Source of the DNA: Periconia sp. R9002
Taxonomy: Eukaryota > Ascomycota > Dothideomycetes > Pleosporales > Periconiaceae
Length of the DNA stretch: 64,000 bases
Reading direction: 5' to 3'
Assembly: GCA_023627715.1 (NCBI GenBank)
Contig: JAMAHW010000062.1
Location: 184,115 to 248,114, forward strand
The position numbers and the translations under genes are program-made. Below the pieces are notes generated by a model. The model did no database searches. It was not told where the DNA came from and saw only the letters and a program-made list of their open reading frames with translations. Positions within the stretch are counted from its first letter, which is position 1; every line of letters starts with the position of its first letter. Shown here in pieces: positions 35,867 through 45,567 of this stretch.

Positions 35867-37520
35867 AGTAATGCTTTCGTTGACGCCGCTGTTCCACAGC
35901 ACGCCACCACAAGTATCATCAACTTTGTCTTTAGTACTTGTTTGTGCAACTAACAAGCAAAAACAGTGGACAATCTGATTGATTTGAGCGAGGACGCGGG
36001 TAACGCTGCGGGCTTGCCGGCCACCATTGGATTCAATCTCGGCGGCCCAGCTACTGCTAAGGGCCCAGCTGCTGCTAAGTCCACGTTGAACCCACAAGCT
36101 ACTGCCTTCCAACTTCAAGTCCGGGTTAAACCTAAGCCCAAGCAAAGCGGTATCATGGACAGCTTTTCTGACCTGACGAGCCTGATCAAGAACAAGTCTT
36201 GGACCTCGCCCACGCCGTCTCCAAAAAACACTGTCTCCCAAATCGTCTGCGCTCCAAAGACCGATTCTCCAACCCCTACAGTTTCGCCCACCGTCGAAGA
36301 ATCGAGCATGGAGCGCATCGAGAAGATGACTGAGGCTAGTGATGATGAAGCCGAGCTCATGGCTCGTTATGCCTTGTTGAAAGCAGAGTATGAACTGTCC
36401 AAAGCAGCCCCCAAAGCCTCGGCGTCTGGCTTCACCGACTTGCATGCATCCGAAGCTCCATCCCGTCCTAGCGTGGAGGTCAAGAAGGTTGACACTGACT
36501 GGCATTCCTCTTCGAATTCATCCAACAACAGTGCAGACGCTGAAAAGACGGAGGAGTCTGACTCTAGCGCATTTTATAAAGCCGGAAACGCAAATCAGAC
36601 GTTCAACCTTGATAATAACGCGTATTACAACATTGACGAGGTGCTTTACCAGAATGAGAAAAGCAAGCAGCGTATTGTCCAGATGGGTGACCAAATCCAT
36701 GAACAGAAGATGGAGCTCGACGCGAAGAAGGAGCAAATTGAAATGTTGCAAGCTAATCTCGATGCCTACCATGCCAATAACTTTCCAAAGCTTTCCCAAG
36801 AATCACAGGCTGGAAAGAACTTGGACAAATATAAGGAACAACTCGAGAAGTGTGAACTGTGAGTAGTCCATTAGCCGGTTAAGGTGCCAATTTTATTGAC
36901 TTTATACCAGTGAGATCGAACATTACAAGCAGTTGGCATTGAGTCATTGTGCACAGATGGAGACCAAGCAAGAAGAGCTCCGAGCCAAAGATAAAGAACT
37001 CCAACTCAAAGAGAAAGAGATCTGCAATCTCCAGAATCATGTTGCCGAGCTCGAGAAGAAAATCGTAGCCCTGCAGCAGACGGTTAATATCAAGGAGGAG
37101 GCTGAGGCATTTTGGAAAGCCAAGTTCGCGGAGATCGAGCAAGAACTGGCGGACAAGACTGCACTTATCGATGCCTTGCGCAAGGAGATCCAAGAGCTAC
37201 GCAAGCTCCTCGAGAACTCGGCCAAGGGACAACAAAAACTCCAAGCTGGTAAGCATCTCAGGGGAGCCGCCCACCTCGTCGTTCCTTCCGACTCGACTAA
37301 ACTTCCCAAGAACGTCTATCCCTGCAGTGAATGCTTCGCTCAGGCTAAGGATTGCGATGAGCACGGGACGTGTTTGAACTGTGCTAGGGCTGGCACGAAA
37401 TGTGCTCGCTGGAGGTGCAGTTTGCATCACATCTTCTCGGAATGCTACGCGACTCCTTGCCCTCTCAAGCACGACAACAATGGATGGTTGGTCTTTGTAC
37501 AGCCGCCTCCTCTTTGGTAA
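35867..37520 (+). CDS. coiled-coil protein with C-terminal Zn2Cys6-like cysteine motif
   Basis: The start codon appears to be assembled by splicing: A at 35867, intron 35868-35966 (GTAATG...ACAG), then TG at 35967. Further exons are 35967-36858 and 36911-37520, giving 500 residues starting MDNLIDLSEDAGNAAG. Residues about 220-290 and 300-415 are Glu/Lys/Gln-rich heptads, a long coiled coil. The C-terminus has Cys436-x2-Cys-x6-Cys-x5-Cys-x2-Cys-x6-Cys462, the exact spacing of a fungal Zn(II)2Cys6 cluster, followed by more Cys/His (RWRCSLHHIFSECYATPC). It lacks the basic residues that normally make such clusters bind DNA, and its C-terminal position is unusual. A scaffold or adaptor role is possible; function unknown. 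Confidence 0.72.
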
Positions 37521-37614
37521 TTGCTTTTGCGGTGTTTCACTGGGGGGAAAAGTCCTGAGGGACAAAATTTTCTTAATACAAAAGTGTTCTGTTCGGTTAT
37601 AGGGCGTGGATTAT

Positions 37615-37718
37615 CGCGGTGGAATCGTCTTGTGGACATGGACTCTTTCGGGGACCAAATGACCTAATAGCAAGTTCGGACTGTCGTGGTGGAATCGTTC
37701 CTGCGGACGTGGACTCTT
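37615..37718. repeat. diverged direct repeat in the 3' flank
   Basis: Two copies of about 34 bp at 37615-37648 and 37685-37718, 70 bp apart. They share CG(C/T)GGTGGAATCGT, then GGAC(A/G)TGGACTCTT. They may lie in the 3' UTR of the coiled-coil gene. Confidence 0.65.
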
Positions 37719-38340
37719 CTCTGACTAATAATGAAAATCAAAAATGGGTTCTATGGGTTTAAGTATAGTTTACCTCGCGGTGACTTGCAGTGATGCTTTA
37801 CCTCGTAACGTTTGATGCTTCTTTAGTGACTACCATCTCAGCAGAGCACATACCCATCTCACACCCAAACTCCACCATCCTCACCTCCCCCCACATTCCC
37901 ACACATCCCCACTGGTTTACAAGGTATATGATGTTCGCGGGCATTATACGCAGTATATCTACATGATACATACCTAAGAACAAGATTGATACTTACTTCT
38001 TGCGCGACTTTTCGCATCACCAGCATGTACAACGACCTGGTCTTCCGAACGAGTGTGTAGTTACGTGAGATGGATGAATGGATATGTATGCATCATTTCT
38101 CTAATGTGTATCACTGACCTACATAACCAACAACATACATATTCTAGTGCATATTTCCGTAGATCCTTCACCTAACAATCCAGACCAAAAGAGAACGAGA
38201 GGAAAGAAAAAAACGGAAAACAAGGACGACAGGTGATAAACATGACCGCTAGAACACGAGACAAAAAAAGCCAACCCACCCACACCCAAACGTAATCATC
38301 TACCTACTCAAAAACCGAACGTTGCGCTTGAGCACTTGGA

Positions 38341-38362
38341 CCACACACACAGACACACACAC
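38341..38362. repeat. (CA)n microsatellite
   Basis: A CA dinucleotide run about 22 bp long with one AGA interruption, immediately 3' of the Ted1-like gene. Confidence 0.7.
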
Positions 38363-38371
38363 CTTCCTTAC

Positions 38372-40378
38372 TTACTTCGCTCTCCCATTCCCCTCCCCCT
38401 TTTTAACCGTCCTTCGCGACGAAGATGAGGTCGCTGCCAACCGGACCTCTTTACCTTCAACAACAAAAACATTCAACACGCCCCCAACAACCGCAAAAAC
38501 AACACATATCAGATCCACGATATGAACCGCCCACCACCAGTGCTGCGTCCCGAGACCGCACGTGTTGAAGGCAAAGTGCCATTCCCCATCTTCTCCGTCC
38601 GAGGATGAGGAAGACGGGAATTCGTACCACGCGGACAGAAACCCAGCGTACCCAGCGTACTCGCCCATCATGCTGCGGAGGGTGATTTCGCGCATGCGGG
38701 GCACGGTGTCGAGGGGGATGCATTGGTTTGTTTGGGAGGAGGTTGTGTAGGGGGTTTGTGGGGGGTAGCGGAGGGATTGGAAGGGTGGTTCTTTGTTTTC
38801 TTCTTCTTCTTCTTCTTCTTGTTCGGGTTCGGATTCGTTGTTGTTGTTGGCATTGTGGGGCTGATTCTCGGTGTCTGCGGGTTCGGATTCAGCGGGAGGA
38901 GGCTGAGCGTCGGAGGCGGTGGAGATGGTGTCATTGAAGAGGGGTGACTGAGTGTCGTTGGACGACGAAGCGAGAGCTTCGATGTCGAGCGCGGCTGGGA
39001 ACTGTGGGATGGTGATTTGGTCGAGGGGCACGTCGTGAGGGCACGCGGGCGTGGTGCCGGGTTGCTCGATCCAGTGTAGGACGTCGCAACCCGCGTGGTC
39101 GTGGCCGTTGAGGACTATGCCGTGACGACCGAAGCCCTGGCCTTCGGCGGCCGGGTTGCTGTTGAGCCCGAAGATGCCTTCGAGGATGACCCTGCTCGCG
39201 TAGTCGGAAAGCATGTTTTGCTCCTTGACTCCCGATCCTCCTTCGAAGTAGGTGAAGAGCGGCGAGTCGACGCAGACGCCGGGTTCTTTGTGGAAGGGGA
39301 TGTGTGTGAGGAGGAGTGTGGTGTGGGTTTTGGAGGTCACGGGCCCAGAGGTGGCAACGACATGGTTCAGGAAGTCGTAGCTGTCTTCTTGGAGGGAGGG
39401 TGTCCAGACTGGGGTGTCGAGGTTCATCGAATTGAGGACTACGAGGCGGAGCTCGGGGATGCTTTTTGGGGGTTTCGAGGAATTTTCTGGGGAGGTGGTG
39501 TTTGTTTGATCCGGTGGGTATGTGAAGACTATATCCCAATTCACTCTCCCAAAGGCTCGTTCGAAGCGTTCCACCCGCGATTCGTCGATATCGCCTGCGT
39601 ATCCGATGTCATGGTTGCCCGCGATGTTGATGACCCTGTCTTTCCATTGAGGATCTGCTCCGAGGACTTCTCGTGTGCCACCCCATTTCTTTTCGCGTTC
39701 TTCAGTGCTGGTCTGATCTTGCTCCTCTGAATGTTCTGCGTCACGATCTTCTTTGGCCGCACCATCTTCCTGTGTTTCCTCTTCTATCTTGGCCTCATAT
39801 CCTGTCATGATGTGATCAGGAACCTTCTCCAGGCCCTTCATGACCACGTCCCAGTATCTCCTCTGACGCCTCTCAAACTCCTCGTCCTTGATCCACTGGC
39901 TCCCCAGCAGATCTCCTAAGACAGCCACATGACTGGGTTCTGTCCACCATCTCAATGTTCTCACAATGTGACCCAGATACCAATCGTTGCCCCACAAATC
40001 GATCCATTTTCTCTTTCCCCAAATCCACTTGATGCCCTCGAGCGCAGACTTCTGCACCAAACGCTCTTCTCTCACCCCATCCCTCAGAATCTCCCACCCC
40101 TGTGTATAGTTCCCCGCGCGAAGAGCACTGCTCACGTTTCCAACGGCGAAGTTGAGAGAGGGGAAAATAAGCGCCCCAGGTCTCGGTAGCGAAGAGTCTC
40201 CTTCGAGCTGCGGATCTCCTAGGGCGAGGAGGCGGAAGGGTGCAATCGATGCATCAGGAGGAGCGGGAAAACTGCAACGGCTGTCGAAGAAAGGGTATAA
40301 GTAGAGCCATGTGGTACCGAGCAGGGCTACGGGAGCGAGCAGGAGCGCGAGGCTAAGGAGGAGGCGCGAGAACTGCAT
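38372..40378 (-). CDS. TED1: Ted1/Cdc1-type metallophosphoesterase
   Basis: Single exon, 668 residues. An N-terminal signal-anchor (MQFSRLLLSLALLLAP...) is followed by a calcineurin-like phosphoesterase domain with all metal-binding blocks: GDPQLEGD (residues 54-61), GDLLGS, NIAGNHDIGYAGD, LLLTHIPFHKE and GHDHAGCD. A second hydrophobic helix near the C-terminus (HIVDLICVVFAVVGGVLNVF) ends the protein. The yeast and animal relatives (Ted1, Cdc1, PGAP5) sit in the ER/Golgi membrane and remove ethanolamine phosphate from GPI anchors, which helps ER export of GPI proteins. Two Glu/Gln/Asn-rich insertions, one encoded by a TTC/CTT repeat on the plus strand (about 38800-38820), make it longer than the yeast protein. 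Family assignment is firm; ortholog choice between Ted1 and Cdc1 is likely but inferred. Confidence 0.88.
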   Translation of the reverse strand: MQFSRLLLSLALLLAPVALLGTTWLYLYPFFDSRCSFPAPPDASIAPFRLLALGDPQLEGDSSLPRPGALIFPSLNFAVGNVSSALRAGNYTQGWEILRDGVREERLVQKSALEGIKWIWGKRKWIDLWGNDWYLGHIVRTLRWWTEPSHVAVLGDLLGSQWIKDEEFERRQRRYWDVVMKGLEKVPDHIMTGYEAKIEEETQEDGAAKEDRDAEHSEEQDQTSTEEREKKWGGTREVLGADPQWKDRVINIAGNHDIGYAGDIDESRVERFERAFGRVNWDIVFTYPPDQTNTTSPENSSKPPKSIPELRLVVLNSMNLDTPVWTPSLQEDSYDFLNHVVATSGPVTSKTHTTLLLTHIPFHKEPGVCVDSPLFTYFEGGSGVKEQNMLSDYASRVILEGIFGLNSNPAAEGQGFGRHGIVLNGHDHAGCDVLHWIEQPGTTPACPHDVPLDQITIPQFPAALDIEALASSSNDTQSPLFNDTISTASDAQPPPAESEPADTENQPHNANNNNESEPEQEEEEEEENKEPPFQSLRYPPQTPYTTSSQTNQCIPLDTVPRMREITLRSMMGEYAGYAGFLSAWYEFPSSSSSDGEDGEWHFAFNTCGLGTQHWWWAVHIVDLICVVFAVVGGVLNVFVVEGKEVRLAATSSSSRRTVKKGEGNGRAK

Positions 40379-40889
40379 CGAAACATTCTCGGCCAGGGCA
40401 ACATGTGAGGAAGAAAGGAAAAAACGTTAGAACGAAGGGGAAAGGACGTAACAATTCGCAGAGGGTGGATGTGGGCAATATCTCACCAATGCTAATGCCA
40501 ATGCCATGGGATGCGTGTCGGACATTATTTACCTCACAAACACATATCCTGGTTAGGGGTCCGCTGAGTGGGCCAATCATCTCGCCGCATTCGCCGCATT
40601 TTCGCGTGGGATAGTACAATTAGTGAAGCACATGGGCATATTTCAGTGTACCGTACCTAAGTCGACATCTACACTGCGAACAAGAAGATGCTCATGAAGA
40701 GACGGAAAATAGGTCAATCACTATCCTTTACGTATTTTCACATTCCAAGCTCCCAGCAAATCACCACAGGTACTAATCTGAAACACCATCTTTTGGTCCC
40801 AACGCCGTTCGCAAAAAACAATATCACAGAATGCTCAGTGTCTCTTAGAGACTATCGGTTCTCTGTATAAGGCAACTCACTCTACGAAA
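40379..40889. other. intergenic region
   Basis: Promoter side of the Ted1-like gene and 3' flank of the Ent3-like gene. No gene seen. Confidence 0.6.
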
Positions 40890-42643
40890 CTAGCCCAGCA
40901 AATCCCCCAATGCGCCACCCTGCTTTGCACCGCCCTGCTGCTGTGCGGAGGGTGTACTCGCGCCAGAAGCTGGAGCACCCCAGAGACCCTGGCTCGTCTT
41001 CTGCTTCGCCATATCGGCCATGGTCACTTTCTGAGTCGGTGTGGCTGCTTTCTTGGGCGCAACACCACCGAGGAGGGAGGCAAACGCATCACCACCAGCC
41101 TTCTTCGGAGCTGAAGCCCCTATTTTCTTGGCGCCAATAGTCGAGGATGCGAGAGATGGTGTCGATCCAGTAGACTGGGGGGTATTTGTATTCACATTCA
41201 CCGAAGTGAAGTAGTTTGGTCCAGTGGCTTGGTAGCCTGAAGGTTGCTGGTACGAGGCTGAGTTGGGCGTGCCTACGGGTGGGGAAGCGAGAGTGTTCTT
41301 CGCGGGAGGTGGAGAGACGGTTGCGAATAGATCGTTAAGGTTGTTGTTCTGAGCTGCGGAGTGAGGTTGGGGAGCAGCAAATTGTGTTGATGAGTTTATT
41401 GTAGAAGTGGAGGCCGGAGGCGCGATGAATTGGGACGTCGCGGGGTTTGATGCAGGTGCGTTGGCCGGAGCAGCAGACTGGAAATCGTCAAAGTCGTCGT
41501 CGTCTACAAGATCGTTGGCCGCAGATGCAGTCACAGGCTGCTTTCCTGCGGTGTTGGAGACAGGCGCAGGTTCGTCGTCCCATGCAAGCAGATCAGGCAC
41601 CGGTTCGGGTGCTTTAGGCTTCGGAGGCTCTTTCTTCACGTCCCGTCTAGTCTGGCTAGATGATGCCGCTGGAGGAGGGTTCCGTCGTGGGGGCGGCGAC
41701 GCATCATCGTCTCCTTCGTCGTACTCCTCGAATTTGTCACGACGAGCCTGCGTGTCTGTAAATCCTGACTCGTTGCCTCCGAAACCACCTCCATCGCCGT
41801 ATACTCCACCAGTGTAACCTCCATAGCTAGCATCCTCACTTCCGAAACCGCCGTACCGGCTGCTACCACCCGAGAAGCCACCGCTCCCGGAGAAGCCGCC
41901 CATACCTGTTCCACCCTCTACGCCTCCAAACTTGTTTCGATTCGCGCGCGCTTTCTTGCGCTCGGCTCGTATACGGTCTACGTCACTCAAGAGCTCGGCA
42001 AGTTCTTTGGCTCGATTCCGAACATTGATACCCTGATCTTTCCCATTCTGATCGATGAAGTGGAACTGGCGGAGCATCTTGAGGAGCGAGACATGAGAGC
42101 GGGCATCATCTATAACTCGTTCGGAGCCGTTCTTGATGAGGAACTCGAGCAATTGAAGGGCCTAGAAGGTTCAGCGGGCCGCGAGAGTAATGAACAGCAC
42201 ATGGGACATACCTTGTATATTTGTCGCCATTCTTCGGCAGCTTTCTCCGTAAAGCGCTTATAAATCATAGGCATGATTTCATTCAGCAGTTGGCTACCCC
42301 AAAGTCAGTCGACAAATCTGTACGTGAATGGCGCAAGTTTACATACTAGTTGAACGTGGCATTGGCGATTTCCTGGAGCGAGGTTGAAGAGGCACCTAAA
42401 CAATTAGAAGATGGCCTTTGTCAGGACTGGAAGGAAACATACCCCATGGCTCGTTGTTGGTAGCCTCTCGCACCTTTGCCTCCATTTCTGTGTAGTTCAT
42501 CACCGCTGGGCACAGGTTAGCCCAAGCTTGGCTGGAGACGTGTAGTGGTTCTGGCGCATACCATTCTGGACCTTTCGCACGCCGGCTTTTAGGTCATATA
42601 ATGTGAGGTTGCTCACTTGGTCTTTCAAGCTGGCGAAATCCAT
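40890..42643 (-). CDS. ENT3: epsin-like ENTH protein, Ent3 type
   Basis: Five predicted exons: 42562-42643, 42443-42505, 42347-42395, 42212-42293 and 40890-42161, with four introns of 47-56 nt and preserved frame, giving 515 residues. The ENTH domain (about residues 1-150) starts MDFASLKDQVSNLTLYDLKA and contains MNYTEMEAKVREATNNEPWG, IMPMIYKRFTEKAAEEWRQI and LQLLEFLIKNGSERVIDDAR. The remainder is disordered: a Gly/Ser/Tyr-rich segment, then Pro/Ala-rich sequence with acidic clathrin/adaptor-binding motifs (DLLAWDDE, DDDDFDDFQS, LNDLFA) and a C-terminal GDLLG. Ent3-type epsins bind phosphoinositides at the trans-Golgi network and endosomes and recruit GGA/AP-1 and clathrin. The family is clear. 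Confidence 0.92.
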
Positions 42644-43881
42644 GGTGGCGGATGTGAGGGTGGTGTTGCGGGAGCCGTCGGCGGAGGAGGGAGGTGAAGT
42701 GGTGGCAGCGTATTATTGAACGCCGTTCGGGGCAAGCCGCAGGGATAGCGGCACGTGTCAAGGCGAGGGGCACAAACTTGCGATGATGTTTGAATTCCAA
42801 TCAGACGGCCTACAGATCGAATTGCAGGTCAATTACTGTGTATAGACATCATTCGAGAGCAAATGCAGGCGGTTCGATGTTGGGCGTCAATTGTTTGACT
42901 GCTTGAGCACGCTGTGCACGTGACTCTCGGACGCTCCCGAGGTTAGACCAAGGTACATCATTGATGTTATCGATACAGTACCTAGTCTGTATGCATCTCT
43001 CCACAGCTCCGGTGGCTACAATCATTGTCAAAGGAGTTGTAGTGGAAAGAATTACTATTATCTTTTTTACTGCAATGAACTCCCGGAGTACAGTGACGAT
43101 GACGATGCCTCGTATGTATGTACATGTACCTACCTAGGTCCAGGAGCGATGCGCTATGCAACAGCTAACGCACTGACCTGGAGATCTGGGCATATCATCG
43201 TCAGGGACCAAAGCGACAGACTTATTTTTTTCGCTCCCATCACTTGCATCCCTCCTGTCTGTCTCCATCACCGTCTGCAGCGACCTGTTCCCATTATTGT
43301 ACCATATTCATCTGTTCTAGTACACTGTATTCTATAACTACCCAATTGGCTCTTTCAGTCGACATCGGTCCCTACGTACATTTGGCAGCTCCAAGCTTCT
43401 TTGATACAATACCTAGCATTTGAAGCCGCCCCATTCTCCATCCCATCTCAGCCCAGCTCGCCGTCTCCCGCTTTCGCTTTCCATCAATCACGTTAGCCGG
43501 TGAGTAGACACGCCCCCATCTGCGTCTGTATCGGGATGGCATTGCATACCCTCCATCAAGGAGCTTTGCCACCCGTTTGCATTCGACTCCTCTCCCGGAT
43601 GTCCGTTCCCTTGAATTCCCTCACCTTCCCTCGCGTCCTGCCTGTACACCCAGTCGTGCCGCCTTCGCGCCTTGGGAATCGGGGAAGCCGCGCATGGGCT
43701 GCCGTCATCATGTAACACTTCTCCGCCAAGTTTGGGCCGTCCGGTCGCATCTGACGGTGGCATGGCATGGGTCCTGGGGACTCGGGGGTGAGAGAAGGGA
43801 AAGGGAAGGGCGCTAGTCGCCCCTCTGATTGGCCGACGTCTGCTACAGCCACTGACAGATACAAAAGAAACAAACCCCGCC
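42644..43881. promoter_or_regulatory. divergent intergenic region between ENT3 and the cyclophilin gene
   Basis: Contains promoters of both divergent genes. A GCACGTGAC box lies at about 42916-42924 and the palindromic block ACCTACCTAGGT at 43128-43139. Frames on both strands in 43,380-43,930 are Pro/Arg-rich noise. Confidence 0.45.
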
Positions 43882-44690
43882 ATGATGCCCCACCTTCGAC
43901 CTACTTCTTCTCTGCTTGCCTCCCTCCGTTCCACTCAATTCACCACTCCTCTTCGCACCCCATCTACCAAACGCTTCTTCACCCCTTCAGCTTTCAACAT
44001 GGGCATCAAGACCTTCTTCGACGTCTCCTGGGAGGGACCCGAGATCCAGACCGACGCCAGCGGCAATGTCACCTCCACCGGCGCTGTCAAGGGTAAGCTT
44101 TCCTCTTCCATTGCCCCTCCATGGCCCTCTCCTCCTCCATCCAGCTTTGGCGCCCTTGTCCATCGCCCGCGGCCTTCGTGCCCATCAACTCGCCATGCAA
44201 TTGCTAACACTCGCACTCTGTAGAGCAATCCGGCCGCATCAACTTCGAGCTCTACGACGATGTCGTCCCCAAGACGGCCGAGAACTTCCGTGCTCTCTGC
44301 ACCGGCGAGAAGGGCTTCGGCTACAACGGCTCCAAGTTCCACCGTGTCATTCCCCAGTTCATGCTTCAGGGTGGTGACTTCACCCGTGGTAACGTAAGTG
44401 TTCTCGTCCATGATGGATCCTCACGACGTCGAGTCAATAGAAGTTGACGGAGAAACCAGGGCACTGGTGGCAAATCCATCTACGGTGAGAAGTTCAGCGA
44501 CGAGAACTTTGCCCGCAAGCACGACCGCCCCTTCTTGCTCTCCATGGCCAACGCCGGTCCCAACACGTAAGTAATTATCTCTGGCTCTATCATTCTATTT
44601 ATGCGTCGATGGAGACATCTCGTCTTGGAACCAAGCTGACAGCGGTACAGCAATGGCTCGCAATTCTTCATCACCACCGTCGTAACCTCG

Positions 44691-44726
<36 letters not shown>

Positions 44727-44837
44727 TCCGACCAGGAGTCCAAGCGTATTGTCAAGTCCATCGAGGCTACCGGCAGCAGCAGCGGTTCCATCAAGTACAA
44801 GAAGGCACCCACCATCACTGGCGCTGGCCAGGCCTAA
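43882..44837 (+). CDS. cyclophilin-type peptidyl-prolyl cis-trans isomerase, possibly dual mitochondrial/cytosolic
   Basis: Four predicted exons: 43882-44092, 44224-44393, 44460-44566 and 44651-44837, in frame, giving 224 residues. The isomerase core contains the catalytic Arg in [16 protein letters not shown], the [10 protein letters not shown] loop, [15 protein letters not shown] and the cyclosporin-contact Trp in [12 protein letters not shown]. It catalyses proline isomerisation during folding. The core begins near Met40 ([14 protein letters not shown]). The preceding 39 residues are rich in Arg, Ser, Thr and Leu and free of acidic residues, like a mitochondrial presequence. Neurospora crassa is known to make mitochondrial and cytosolic cyclophilin from one gene, and this arrangement fits that model. 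Confidence 0.93.
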
Positions 44838-45567
44838 GCGTGTGGCGCGGGTGGGAGTGGATCATGGCGCGGCAACCATGTTCCGGGTGCTATCGAGAGC
44901 TCCTTGCGGGGCAGCTGAACGGACACAAAAGTTCATGGACAGGGTTTGATAGCACTTAATGAATGGCAGCTAATCTTTGACCACTATATTGCACGTCTTG
45001 TTTCTGTCCACCGTGGTTTGTGATGTCTTTTTGTTACTACAGACACATACATGAATTACTTTGTTAGACTAGCTGACGGCGTAAGGGGAGGCTGGAGAAA
45101 TTTTGTCAACCCCACCTCTCGGGGAAGCAAGAGTTCAACAAACCCACCCAAGACCCCGCACTACTTAGGTAAGTAAGCATCGCATTCGTAATCGTGGCAT
45201 GACATCAACCCCTCCACCATCCAGTTTGTTAATGTAGTTACATACATACAGTTACTTGGGTAATTGCAAGAATTATGGCGCAATCGTCCAGCGCTCTGAC
45301 ATTGAATGATCCGAGTTTTACCGACTGTGATTCCTACGATCAGTAACCGATTCTCTACTTAGTAGTTAATGTTAGATCAATCTAGCAGTAGCACAATGCT
45401 TCGGACTCATTTTCCATGTACATCGTAGGGCGGAAAAATTCCCATGACTTAATACATAACTATGTGCCCAAGTCGGTCTTCTGCATCACTGTAGACTCAT
45501 CTCTCTATTCACCTCCACAACTAATGATACTTGCTGTGGTATAAGATCTCCACCATCTCCCGAACTC
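44838..45567. other. intergenic region
   Basis: 3' flank of the cyclophilin gene and promoter of the PLP enzyme gene. No gene seen; AT-rich from about 45,240 to 45,480. Confidence 0.6.

Larger units (their letters stand above)
37521..38371. other. convergent 3' intergenic region
   Basis: Lies between the coiled-coil gene and the Ted1-like gene, which converge. It contains a diverged direct repeat (37615-37718), an A-rich stretch and a CA microsatellite, but no gene that I can support. Confidence 0.55.

Noticed and set aside
39095..39730. 211-residue frame on the plus strand
   Set aside because: Antisense to the Ted1-like phosphoesterase, whose metal motifs make the minus strand the coding one.
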